Of a stretch of DNA of 64,000 nucleotides, positions 48,394 to 60,449 are shown one piece after another. Under the pieces are notes generated by a model. The model saw nothing but the letters and a program-made list of their open reading frames with translations. It had not been told where the DNA came from and did no database searches. This DNA is from Ophioderma brevispina. Lineage: Eukaryota; Echinodermata; Ophiuroidea; Amphilepidida; Ophiodermatidae. The stretch is from the NCBI GenBank assembly GCA_023653785.1, contig JAMKCH010084956.1:124001-188000 (forward strand). Reading direction: 5' to 3'. Each line of letters begins with the position of its first letter. Within the stretch, counting starts at the first letter, position 1. Made by a program: the position numbers and the translations under genes.

Positions 48394-51300
48394 GCATTGT
48401 TACTTACAAAACCGTTTTGAGATGCCACAGTCATTTTACACGTTAATTACTTATAGTCGATTCGCGTTGATACGTTCGTCCCCCTGGAGTTTTGGACCTA
48501 TTCAATTAAGTCGGAGAGGGATCAACCTAGCTCTACCGGGAAAATGAAAGAATTCAAATGCACGTGCCACACCGGATTATCTTGGAGGACACTCCAGTCA
48601 TTTAACTCACTCACCTGCCACTGAATACAATTTCATTCATGTATGGAAACGCACTATAGTGTATTTCAGGTCTTAACATTGCTTACGATAACATTTTTAA
48701 CAGAAGTCCCTGCGCCTCATTGAATTTTTCACCTCCGCAAGAATGGTGAGGGGTCACATATCAGATGAATCGAGTATAGTAAATGACAAAAATATGTTGT
48801 AAAATAAATTTAAAGAGAGTTAAAGTGCAAAACAATGCCTTGATGTTTAATACAGAATTTTTGATTAGAATAGAACCACTTAGCCGCTTTCCCTAGAGTG
48901 TAAAACCAACGAATTGAAGCCGATATTGTATGATATATTTTGAAAACTGTAAATAACAAAACATATTGCTAAGTAGTTTTGTAAAGTATTGAATATGTGA
49001 GATTGTAATGAAATAACAATCTGAACTTAGAATATACATTTTTTTCTGTACTTTAGAGCATGGAATTTGAATCATTAACAATCGTACATCTTCGCCCGTT
49101 TTGATTTTGTGCAATATTATAAAAGACTTCAAACACTAGCCATTGGTCACATATTAAGAATTTTATAATAATTTGGAAAATATATCACCAACTAAGAGGA
49201 TTTTATTTTATGACACATCACAACCGATGCAAAGATGTTTTAAATGGAAGTTAACCCGCCAGTGTATTAAAATCCGAAGTGTATTAAAATACGTACAGCT
49301 ACATTTACCTGGAAGAAGAATAGCGAAAGGGGAAAACTCTTTGAGTTTGGGTGTACATGCCAGATTTGCAAGTTTGTCTCTGATAAGATAATATATTCAT
49401 GTAAGTAATTAAAACAATTTAAGTTGTTTTCTTAACCAGAAATAAAACAAGAACAAATTGATGTACACTATTGTTTAACAGTCCCGGGTAACAGTCATAT
49501 TTACCATATATTCAAACGCGACAGGCAACGCCATTTCCTCTATAATGAGGCGCTGTGTTCTCTGTAGAGCGCCATAAATGCATTTTATTAATGAGAGCTA
49601 GGCACAACGACAAGTGGGCAGCACTTTTGAATACCAATCCTTTTGTTATAAGTTCCGTAATTTTCTATGGAAATGTGAGCAAAGGTATTTTGTGTGAGAA
49701 AAAAAGTTATTTCCAGGTGGATTTTGTGATCGTTATGAGTCGCCAATTCCGCTTAGGAGTCAAATTTGAATATTAGGCGACACGGTAGTATTGATTGGCC
49801 AAGTTTCCCCCTTCTAGCCACTAAAGAAGAGAGGGAAGCATTTGTTTGGAAATACGTTGAGAGACATTGCCTTAAAATGCTTTGGAAAGGTTTATTACCA
49901 ATATGAATCAAAATGAAACCTCAAGTACGCCCAATCACGTGATTTTGAATCAGTAATACTCGAGACCTATAAAGATATTGGTCATGTTGAGTCCAGAGAA
50001 AATAAATAACAACAAAGGAGATTTTTACAAAAGTGACACATTTTAGGTATCAAAGGAAGCAGAAATCATAACAAATTGCATGTATATACATTAAAAATTA
50101 TGATATTGGAAATCTTACAGTATAATTATCTCCAAAAGTTGCAAACTATCAGTTGGAACTCTGCAATCGGCAATACTTATTGTATTACTTATTATTGGCC
50201 TATCATCAGACAGGGTTATCTCCAAATATGGAACTTATGACCTTGGGTGTTCATCTACCCCTGGCGTTTGAATGGGGAAATGTACGTACCAAGATATCTT
50301 ACTTATATCAGAAATGCAACGATAAAGAAATTGGATCCATCTGGAAGTAGAAATAAGTTATTATATTTGATTTGGTCAAATAATCAGAATTATTTTATCT
50401 TTGGGATTTTAAGTAATTCCAAAATTAAAACCAACTCCTACAGTAAAGTAGATGACACATGTACTGGTTACATTTACCACCCGCTCACATTTCAATTGTG
50501 ATATCATAGTGACATCATGGTATATTTGTGTGATGACAATGCGTGACAACCTAACCCCTTGGCATAAGAGGATTTAGTATGACGTGTAATACTTATCTTA
50601 TCTCCATATTTGACAATATTCCTGTGTAGATGGACTTCTTTTAACTCGGGCCATTCAGGGGAAAATATTATCCGGTCAATTACCTAACCTTCTCCATTAG
50701 GTAACATATCATCTTCACGTCCTATCTATTCAAGGCATAATTATACCATACTTTATGCAACTCGTGCACACAGGTTAGATGCGCTGGCTTCTATACGCCT
50801 ATTTAACCAACCTCTTATTGCTTATGCGCCTTCCAGCTAAACGACAGGGTGATTTAATAACTGCATTGATATATCAGCATTCCAGTGACATCTCCCTGAC
50901 GAAATGAATAGAAAAGAGTGTTAGTAATTGGTTATTAAATGCTACTTGTTAACACCTAAGGACATTGCTCCTCGCAGATGCGAGTGACCTAATTCAGTTG
51001 GCGATAATAGCTGCTGCCCATTATCTTATGACTTGTATCTGAATAAAGAGTGCCTATGTTTTGGATTTGCAGCCATCTTTGAGGTGGAAGTGATCGATGA
51101 ACACAACATCCACCTACTTTGCACCTTGACCACATTCTCTATGTTCAAGGGAGTGTTTGATCCCTTTAAGATTGCTACAAATCCAAAATACGGGTACTCT
51201 TCACTAAAGACCAAATTGTGACTCAGATGTATGAGTAAACGGCGGTTGTTTATTTTTTACTAAAGGCTGCTTGCACAATAGGTCAATAGGTTAACTTGGC

Positions 51301-51735
51301 CAGACCTGTCTTCCAGAACAACCCAAGCATGTATAGAAAACAGAAGAATTTAAAATATTCAGGTGAACCAGGTGCCTGTAGTGTATTATTCGCATGCTTG
51401 GATAATCTGGAGGGCAAACAAAAGTCCATACAACAATGCAACATTGTTTACCTAACATTGTGTTCGCCACGATTCGTGATACTTTTAGATGGTGAAAGAA
51501 TTCAGACATACAAGCCTTCTGTTTTGACCAACATATACCAATTCAATCAATTATGTTCGTGTTCCTATTGATTTTAACAAAACAAAGCTGGAAAAAAACT
51601 ATTTGAGCAATTTGTCAGGTCTGATATCGCATTTGGTGTTCTGTTTTCTTGCTGATTGCTTATGTAAGGGAAGCGTTCAACCTCACAACGGTTTCTAGTT
51701 ACGAAAATATTGCAACCATGTTCATATTTCTTGAT
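48394..51735. other. No gene recognised
   Basis: A short inverted pair near 51030-51210 (GATTTGCAGCCAT against ATTGCTACAAATCC) is present. No exon, RNA gene or long repeat was recognised. Confidence 0.35.
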
Positions 51736-51739
51736 CGAC

Positions 51740-52045
51740 TTTAAAGGGATTTATTGGCATAAATCTATCGGCAACACTCTAATGACATATCCCTTAAATA
51801 ACAGTACCAGATGGTTTTCATGGTATGGGAGTATTCCTTGCGAAAAAAAAATCCAGATGATTCCGACATATGTCACGACTGTACTGCAATCATGGACGCT
51901 GCATCTTTATTCCCTGTGCTATATTCAAAACGCCGCACGCAATACCGACAAACAGAAGCCATTTCGAAAATATCAGCTAAACATTAGCGCACAACTGATA
52001 TTCGAAATAAACACCGAGGGGGTGGTGTACCAGCTACAAAAATGA
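51740..52045 (+). repeat. Dispersed protein-like repeat R1, copy 1
   Basis: Starts AAAGGGATTTATTGGCATAA and contains ACCAGATGGTTTTCATGG, GTATTCCTTGCGAA, CTTTATTCCCTGTG and ACGCCGCACGCAATACCGA. The same order of words occurs at 59455-59555 (+, left part only) and 61085-61340 (minus). The copy is open in one frame to 52045, in a different frame from the 61-kb copy. Origin is unknown: possibly an unrecognised transposon coding region. Confidence 0.6.
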
Positions 52046-52382
52046 TACAAAAACCAAATGTATGTTATAACACAACCACCATAAAACTAGCAAGGAGGAA
52101 TATTAAGGCAGTTCGGTTTATTGGTTTTCAAAGTATCAATCCAAAACCTCTCCCTAAACAGACGGTGAAACTTAGACTGTGACTTGGAGGCATTCAAAAT
52201 ATGCTATATTGAGACCACCTTTATGACGACTGAAGTGAGAGGATACGGGGTATCAGTATTGTTTAAGAATGATGCGTTATAGATAGACCTGTGGTTACGC
52301 ATACGTTCACGAGAATCATTCATAGTCTCTCCTACGATTGAATGCCGCAAATCCCACATTTAGCCCGGTGGTTAGTAGGTAA

Positions 52383-52990
52383 AACGCATAACGCATTACG
52401 AGGCTATTAAGAGCATAAGGACTGCAAAGCTATAGAGATACGAGTGAATAGCATAATCGCATATAAAGCAAGAGTGCAGAATATAAGAAAAACGTATATA
52501 CGGAACATCCAGAAACACATATCGATACGAGGCAGAACATAATATAATAACCGTATATACGGAACATAACGCAATAAGAGCAACTGCATAAGAGTATAAT
52601 CGCATAAGAGTGGCAATAAGCTAGGGGTATATACGGAACATATCGCATAAGAGTGCAAAGCATAGAAGAACCGTCGATACGCAATATAATCCCATAAGAG
52701 CACAAGAAATAAGAGTGCATATAAGCATAAGAATAACCGCGTATATTCGGAACATAAGCGCATAAGAGCATAGAAGCATAAGAACACAAGAGTGCATAAG
52801 CATAAGAATAACCGTATAATACGTATCATAAGCTCATAACAGCATAGGGGTGCATAAGCATAAGAATAACCGTATGTACGGAGCATTTAGCGCATGAGAG
52901 CATACGCCCCACGGAGCCTATACGGAACATAAGCGCACGATGGTGTATAAAACGCATTCGATTTACATTACATACGGAGCATAATCGAGG
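52383..52990. repeat. GCATAAG/CCGTATATACGG minisatellite, left arm
   Basis: Composite units about 48-113 bases apart. Each combines several GCATAAGA words with a palindrome close to CCGTATATACGG and GGAACATAAGC. Frames up to 159 codons on the minus strand (Tyr/Leu/Cys/Met-rich) are repeat translations. Confidence 0.85.
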
Positions 52991-54535
52991 GGAGGGGGAG
53001 GCGGGATATGACATTGTCAAGCATCACATGTTGGGGTAAAGGTTAAAATATCGCATAGAAATTCATTTGCTATGCCAGATGGTTCCTCTTCGTGCTAGAT
53101 CCTATGCCTTTGACGGTGGATAATATGTTTCTATCATTTTGTTGCTTTGCTCGACGGCCAATTCATATTTTTCACTCTGCGTAAACTGAATAAAATAGGA
53201 AAGTCGTAACCTTTCGGGACTTTGGGTCGAGTAGCCCAGATTGAATTACAAATAATATTCTAGAAAAGCTGCAGCGTGACTTGGAAAAGCAGAACTCATT
53301 TTGGCCTTAAAAACGAGTTCATTTCAAAGTTTTGATTTGATGTGTACTTTTGCCTCTCCTTAAAAAATATTACGTCCGCACCCCCTGAGGACTCCAACTT
53401 ATTTTTTTAGATTTTTGAAACTTCTTTTCATTCGTTGCAAGAATATATTGCTAACCTTTTGCAAAATTGCCAACAAAAACCCAAAAATACAATGAAACCC
53501 TCTGGGTATCTCTACAAAACGAATCGTGGCAAGTCAAGATTGGATCAAATCTATAGTCAACTGTGCGCTTGACCGAGAGAGTAAGTCAGAGCTGGCTGTA
53601 ATTTGTTTTAGTGAAAGCGGAAATTCAATCGGCAGTCCGGACGCAAAAACCGTTAATTTTTAGTACTAATTTACAATTTTGGAGTCTTTGGAAATTATAT
53701 TTATATCCTGAGTAATCAGGGAACTAGTCAACCACTGTTTGCCGATATGTGTGAAAATGAGAGCAGGGGACAGCAGAAGACATATGATAAAGTTTACTGG
53801 ATGTCTGGATACGGCGTGCCTTGCAGTGAACGGCAGATAGGCGTTTCGTTGTGTAATTTTATCTGTGTAGTGAACTTTCGAACTCATTACAAGTGCCGGT
53901 GGTAAATTCGAATGACCCTGGACATTTGTAAGATTGTAGGTTCGCTACTTCATATTACATCGATTAGAGTAGACCCGGCTTACACCAAAATCGTCATGGA
54001 AAGGGTCCAGGACTACCGAGAGAAGGTTAAAAACATAATAAAATAATTATAAAAAATACAGATTATTCCAGTAATTATGCATTAAAGCAGCTATCGATTG
54101 TTCCCCAAGGGTATTTCATAATATTATCGTGTCCACAACGCACCTGTGGTGGTCAAATATGATCAGCCAGAGGTGTGGACAACAAAGTGGATACAAGTCT
54201 GACATTGGGCCCCAGCCTAAAATATGAACTAGATAATAAAAGCTTCTTGCTCTATTCAAGCCCTCAAAATTTATGAAGGTGGAGGATATCGCCTCCATCG
54301 AATTCCTTTTCTTAATGATCTTCCTTGTAGTCGTATCGTTTGGTCATTGTGGTGGGGTATTTTTATTGACCGTTGCACCTCCTCATATATTAGCGCCTCT
54401 ATTTGATCGTCACTCAATTCGCCATGATGCATGTTGCATTTTATCCAAATTCGATCGATTTACTCAAATCGATTGTTGACCTTGGACTGCACTCACGTGG
54501 CCAAATGAAGACTTCCAATTGGATGAACGTAAAAA
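52991..54535. other. Foldback interior, no gene recognised
   Basis: Includes a diverged copy (about 53960-54050) of the dispersed fragment seen at 6350-6470. Otherwise nothing recognised. Confidence 0.35.
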
Positions 54536-54537
54536 AA

Positions 54538-54722
54538 AAATCTCATCGTCACGAGATCGCAAAACTTCAGCGATTCCCGCTGAACTCGTCTCGCTGTCCC
54601 GCTGGCGAGAAAAATCTGGAATCGCTAGCGGGTCTCGCAGACTTGCGCGATAACTCGCTGACCTTCGCGAGACAAAAAGCGCTGCGATTTCACGCAGCTG
54701 AAAAATCGCGTCAAGTATCAAA
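54538..54722. repeat. CpG-rich repetitive patch
   Basis: Dense TCGC/GCGA words (CTCGCTG, CGCGAGAC, GCGATTCCCGC) in a background poor in CpG. It abuts the LINE and could be part of its body or a separate satellite fragment. The 108-codon + frame and its antisense partner are artefacts. Confidence 0.4.
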
Positions 54723-54744
54723 CGGGTGACTTTCGACAGGTACC

Positions 54745-55745
54745 TTGATAAAATCTACCCATCGATTGGTCCACTCCTTTGTTACATCTAGGCGGGATTC
54801 CTGCAATTCCTTGCATTATGGCCTTCCCAAAAGGAATTTGACCAAAGTTCGGCGAGTTCAAAATGCAGCTGCCCGTCCGTCCTTAAAATCCGTCGACGAG
54901 ACCATCTCACACCAGCTCTCTACCACTGCTGGCTTCCAATTAAACGAGGGCGTTTTTTAAGATTCTACTTCTCATTAAAGGCCATCCACACATGTCACCT
55001 GGCTATATCTCTGAGCTCATCAGCTTTATTCACCACCGAGAACCTTGAGATCATCTTCTTGATCCCAGCTGAGTAAATCAACCAACTCATCAACAAAGTT
55101 CTATGGTGCTGATCTTTGCTTACGCAGCAGCACATTTGCGGAATAAACTCCCTAACATTTCCGCCTTAGCTCAGTCAGCAACTCTTTTCAAGTCACGTCT
55201 GAAGAAATTCCTATTTACTCAACATTTTGGCTCCTGATCTGTATCCTGTTTCTGAATGCAGTCCCATCACCATGATCCTATTATAATTCTGTGATTTTTT
55301 TTTCCTTTCTTATTCTCCTACCTTCATCCAATCCGGTTGCCTAGGATAGTTTGTTTTTCATCAGTTAGGTCGGGTTAGTGGCATCTGAATCCAGGAAAGA
55401 TATCAAGACCTTAACCGATTTCGCTGTGGGGTACATACACCCAGATCCTCACAGCTGACGATACAGGTGTATCCCCATTATTTCTTCAGTATGGGAGGCA
55501 CTGGGTTGTGTTCTTTCTCTTCTCTTGTTGGTCACAATATATATGTTTTGAATTCTACTTAAATTTAAAGTTATTCGAAATTGTGTATACTTTGATGTAT
55601 ATCATTGTGGTTTTAAACATTATAATTTATCTAGTTTTGTATTTGTCCGTTTAATATTTTTTATATTGCTCCTTCTATGTAAAGCGCATAGAGGCCTCTG
55701 CATTAAGCGCTATATCAAGACTGTTATTATTATTATTATTATTAA
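54745..55745 (+). mobile_element. CR1/L2-like LINE, 3' end
   Basis: The translation has LVHSFVTSRRDSCNSLHYG, GLPKRNLTKVRRVQNAAAR, an ITPLL-like segment, then an RSFAYAAAHLRNKLP-like block and TLFKSRLKKFLFTQHFGS-stop. These are the conserved C-terminal blocks of CR1/L2 ORF2, after the reverse transcriptase palm. Frameshifts interrupt them. The 3' UTR ends GCGCATAGAGGCCTCTGCAT, GCGCTATATCAAGACTG and (TTA)n at about 55724-55745, the typical L2 tail. The copy is 5'-truncated and dead. Confidence 0.85.
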
Positions 55746-55746
55746 T

Positions 55747-56200
55747 GCTCCGTTACGGTTATGCGCTTATGTGCTTATGCGCTTTTAAATGCTTAATAAT
55801 GCTATGTAAATAGGTTATCTCTTATTCACTCTTATTGCTCTTATGCTCTATGCTCGTAATAGTACGTTATCTCGTATGCTTATGCATCTTTATTCTCTTG
55901 TTTGCTCCGTATATACGGCTATTTTCATGCTTATGCAGTTTATGCTCTTATGCGCCGTATTATCCTTATGCAATTTATCTCTTACTATGCGACGTATATA
56001 CGGGTATTCTTATGCTTATGCAGTCTAACTTATGCTCTTATGCGCTATGCTCTTATGGCGCTTATGCGTACTACTACGGGTATTCTTAATGGTCCCATGC
56101 AGTTTTATGCTCTTATGGCCATGCAGTCTATGCTCTTATGCGCTTGGTCATGCAGTCTATGCTCTTATGCGCTATGCTCTTATGCGCTTATTCTCCGTAA
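55747..56200. repeat. GCATAAG minisatellite, right arm (inverted)
   Basis: Reads TATGCTCTTATGCGC on the + strand, the complement of the left arm, with CCGTATATACGG near 55905 and CGTATATACGG near 55990. It resumes at 57483 after the inserted MITE. Confidence 0.8.
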
Positions 56201-56202
56201 TA

Positions 56203-57478
56203 GGTCGATTTTCATGAAAATGCGGTGCATAAAATCGGAGTGTAGACAACACAACCCCCAAAAAATTGTCTCAAAATTGTTGTTTTATTTTTAAACCTTT
56301 AAAGTGTTCAATACCTATAATACGGGAAAAATAATATTCCACAACACTTATAGGTTACGCACAGTATGCACCACAAACATTTGTACAGCAAAGAATAGGG
56401 TTACTACGTTATTCAAAATTTAAATCAACAAAATATCAACTGATAACATTATCAAGAGGATTGCTGGGAACAATTTTTAATTTTGTACGAAGTTAAAGTT
56501 TGAGTATCTAATTGAACTCAGAAATATGCTCTAATATTGTTTAGTTTTTAATTACGTATCCTTGAGTATTGAATTTTTTGCCTGAAAATTAGACGTTATA
56601 ATGAACAAATATTAAGATACCTTTTACTATTTATCTAAGTTCCATTGATTGACATCATATCATTCTATGGCCGAAATATAGTTTGATAATGTTAACTAAA
56701 ACGCTTTCAACGTAATAAAAACTATAACGTACTACCCATAACGTAGTAAACATTTTTGAGACCCTTTTTTCACATCTCCATGACTAAAGATGCTCTGATT
56801 GAAAGTTTATATAATTTTTGTGGTCGGGAAAATAAGTTATCTATGGTCCACTCTTTGATCAATATTTAAATCGCTTGTTTGGTTGCTGAGAATTGTGGAT
56901 AACGTAATACACTTACTTAAAAAGGTCGCATTTTTACAAAGTGTAAACATTCTTAATTTTTATATTCATTGTGAGCTGAAGAAACTCTATTTCAACTCTC
57001 ATTAGTTTTACCCCTTGAAAATACGATGCACAATCAATATCTTAGTAGAAGATTTACAACCACTAGAACTGCTTTGTGAAGTATAACGTAATAAACAAGG
57101 TTTTCCCGGACATTATGTTTGTATGTCAAAAATATCAAAATAAACTGAGAATACAAGCATCATTACATAATTTCTACACATGTTAACTAACAAGAAACAT
57201 TGATATTCGGAAAAATTCAAGCTGCTAAGTATTTTTTATTTTTTTTATAATTTTGATGTTGTGTTTCGAACATCAATTTTCTCCTATTTTTTGATGTTTG
57301 AAGGCAAATATCTCATATAAAAGAAAACGGAAAGCATGGCAAACTATATATGCCCAAGTGCAGCTCAACGGCCCCTATCAAAATATTACCGTTTTGTTCC
57401 AATAAAGCATTGTTGAAAAGACTTATTAACCAAAGACACAAAATTTCTGGAAATGCACCGTTTTCATGAAAATCGACC
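56203..57478. mobile_element. 1.28-kb MITE nested in the foldback arm
   Basis: Perfect 18-base terminal inverted repeat GGTCGATTTTCATGAAAA, continuing to CGGTGCAT on both sides. Flanks CCGTAATA and ACATACGG show that it split a CCGTATATACGG palindrome. A+T-rich, no ORF recognised. Confidence 0.75.
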
Positions 57479-57659
57479 ACATACGGTTATTCTTATGCTT
57501 ATGCAGTCTTATGCGCTTATGCGTTTTACACTAACCGCATTTAGCCTGGGAGTTAGCAGACATCTGTAACATATCTCAAGTACAAAAGGTTTGAATGATT
57601 AAATATGTTAACAGCCTAACATGGACCCCTGAAAAGTGGTTCTTAAGTGCTTCAAATGG

Positions 57660-57950
57660 TGCCTTAAGGTGAGGGGGGCCAAGACAAAGTTTGTATGGGG
57701 CAAAATTTTTAAATTGATAAAACAAAAAAACAACCTAAAACAAACAAAAACCAAATACAAAAAGAATTAAAAATGTATAGTTTGTAATATCTATGGCTTA
57801 AAGTTTCAGAGTTAATAGGCTAAGACCCGCAAATCATAAAAAGTGCAATTTCAGTTGTACGAGGGGTCCCTTTAAAGTTGCTCGGATTTGGATACAAATT
57901 GTTGGTGGAAGCTCATTGATTAACACAGGAGAGGTTTGTTGACAGTGTCG
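57660..57950. repeat. Dispersed repeat R4, copy 1
   Basis: Shares TATAGTTTGTA, CTATGGC, AAAGTTT, GAGTTA, ATTTCAGTTGTAC, AGGGGTC and GGATTTGGATA, in order, with 62780-63030. Confidence 0.6.
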
Positions 57951-58159
57951 CAAAGGCTTATTGTTAACCAAGGGGGGGATGCAAGTCAAGCCTCATGGAT
58001 TCCACCGTCCATAACTTTTTATGATTACAACTTCCATCCACTTCCCCCCGGGGTGTTGTAGACTTAATATGATTAAAACAGTCTGAGTGGGATCACATAT
58101 GAAATGGATATGATGTAAGAGGCTCGCAATCCAAACCCATGGGTATTCTGTGACAGGGG

Positions 58160-58410
58160 ACTGAATACAAATAGGGGTCTTTGGGTGAGAGTCAACCAAA
58201 TTGCCACAAAATAGGGGTTTTCGAGTGACACATTTGCAAAATTTTCAAAAAAAATCTGGTCTTTGGGTGAGATTTTTCAAAATTTTCTAAAAATGAGAGA
58301 TAAAAACATTATTTTTGTGGAAATTTTCAAAATTTCCCCCAAAATAGGGGTCTTTGGGTGACAGTGGTCAATGTTCACAAAATATGGGTGACAACGATGC
58401 TGAAAAGGGG
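58160..58410. repeat. AATAGGGGTCTTTGGGTGA minisatellite
   Basis: About five irregular units with core AATAGGGGTCTTTGGGTGA separated by TTTTCAAAATTT spacers. Confidence 0.7.
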
Positions 58411-58419
58411 GTCTTAACA

Positions 58420-59450
58420 GCCTTACATATGCGTCACTTCCAAGATGGGAGTGGCCCTCTCTAAGAACTTCCCAAACTATTCACTGTTAGGTATCTTGAA
58501 GGAAAAAAATAACGACGCAGCTGGTGAAATACTAAAAATGTGCACTGCTGCTAAATTATTCCAAAACTTATTTTCTATGAAAGATTCGACTCTTATCACA
58601 TGTTGTTGCATGTATTGTCCCATTTAACACCGTGCAATCAATATGACGGTTGCCAAACAAATATTCAACAGCATAATCCCAAAAGTCTTTATTCAATTTC
58701 CACAACGCAATTCCAGGATTTTTGCAATGTTATAAATAATGTATTGACATATAAAATATACGACAATTACATATTTAAGATGTAATCACACATGATTGTT
58801 TTCCCTATGGGTATTTAACCGGTGCTTTTCATAACATGTATATATGATGATTGTTTAAATTTTAACACCCCAAAGACTGATGTTACGTATCCGAAATGAC
58901 TTTTGCCTTTGTGAATCCTAAAAGAACTGCTAGCACGCGAGGGTAAAGACTTGCATATAACTGTAAGGGGTGTGCGATGAAATTCCCTTCTTAATTCCGG
59001 CCCAAGTATTTAAAAATACAAACCGGTTGTTTTAGAGCCCTTGTAACTTAAATATTTAAGATTGGTGAATTTCAACTATAAATATATGTCCTTTTTACTA
59101 TCAACTTAAGTTAACACACTGTTAAGTGGGGTTGGGAAAAAATGCGGAAAACGTTAAGATTTTCTTGAAGTGATCAGTGCGATTTTTTTTTTATAAAATG
59201 CGCAATTGATTCAAACAAAGAAATTTAAAGCTGTTAACAATCTTCTTATCCACAAAATAGCCTATGTAGAGAAATTGGAAGACCCAAGGTTTCGATTCTG
59301 GCAGGACGAAAAAACACTCATCTAAACAATGTTCCAGTATGATTTACACATTATTATTAGCTATATTTTGAAATCTCACACCGTATGCATTCGTATCATT
59401 CAGAAAACTCACGAGTTAAAACCTATAGAAAACCCGTAGAAAACATTAAA
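58420..59450. other. No gene recognised
   Basis: Short frames at 58445-58627 and 58600-58785 show no domain or good splice context. Confidence 0.35.
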
Positions 59451-59454
59451 GGGA

Positions 59455-59555
59455 TTTATTGGTATGAATCTATCGGCACATATATAATGCAATATCCCTA
59501 AATATGACGTACCAGATGGTTTTCATGGTCTTTGGAGTATTCCTTGCGAAGAAAA
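59455..59555 (+). repeat. Dispersed repeat R1, partial copy 2
   Basis: Contains AAAGGGATTTATTGGTATGA, AATCTATCGGCACATATATA, ACCAGATGGTTTTCATGG and GAGTATTCCTTGCGAAGAAA, then diverges. Confidence 0.65.
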
Positions 59556-60449
59556 CACCATTTTCATGCTTAACTTTCGAAGCAGTAGACGATTTAACGA
59601 AGCCGCAATGTTTATTATTTACGCTATCGTTTTGCCACAAGCCATGTTAAGTCTTTCACACCAATTGAAAGATGATCGGTGGTTAGTCAAGTTCTGGCCT
59701 GTATGAAAGACTATCGCGTTTACTTTTAACCTTAAAATTTAAAAACACCGCTTTAATTTAACGTTTTCCTTTAAAATATATAAATTTATCCAAAATGGCA
59801 TATAGTTGTGCCTATTTTTTTATTAAATGAGCCTGGAATTCTTGAGAAATATAGTTTTTAAGATAAAATTAGGAAACTCTTCATCATACAAAGAAGCGCT
59901 ACTCGGTACATTGAAAAGTACGTAGATTGCTGAACCGCGCATTAGTGGGTTTCGAACACTGATCTCTATACAATGGATTGGAAACCTGGGCTTCGTAATT
60001 GAGGCACATATTGGTCTTCCAAAAAGAGCCCAAGCAGGTGGTTAAGAGCCGGTCATTCATACAAAATTTGTTCCCATTGAAATGTGGATAAGCGACATAA
60101 CAGACTACAGAATCAAGCCAATTCATTGAGCTCATTTTATTTGCGCGTATGGGATGGCATGTCTCTACAACGTGCACCCGGGACACAAGTTCTGTTAAAC
60201 AGGTGCCTCTGGAATGCTATTGTGTGCGGTAGACCAAGATGTCCGCCCGTTGCTCCATTCATCTAATATACAATTACTGTTGTGTAGCCAAAATCATTTT
60301 ATTTTGAGATCGTGGTTACAGTGCGACTATAAATATTACGCGACCCCTTTTAAAATGTCCACGTTTTCATGGATTGTTAGTGTTTAGGCCAACTAAAACC
60401 TTTGTTAATCACAAAATGATATCTAAAATACCCCTCTTTACATTTTTCT

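Larger units (their letters stand above)
52357..57546. mobile_element. Large foldback element with GCATAAG minisatellite arms and 9-bp target duplication
   Basis: CATTTAGCC occurs exactly at 52357-52365 and 57538-57546, just outside inverted tips: CGGTGGTTAGTAGGTAAAAC on the left and, on the complement, CGGTTAGTGTAAAACGCAT on the right. The left arm (52383-52990) is an array of GCATAAGAGCATAAG units; the right arm (55747-56200 and 57483-57530) is the same array inverted. The 2.7-kb interior between arms holds unrelated DNA and an L2-like LINE end. A 9-bp duplication is usual for Mutator-like elements and Drosophila foldback elements. No transposase is visible, so mobility would depend on another copy. 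The bounds given include both copies of the duplication. Confidence 0.7.

Noticed and set aside
52407..52886. 159-codon minus-strand ORF and its overlapping partners, the longest class in the window
   Set aside because: They translate the GCATAAG minisatellite (Tyr/Cys/Leu/Met-rich, open in several frames at once). No domain or splice context.
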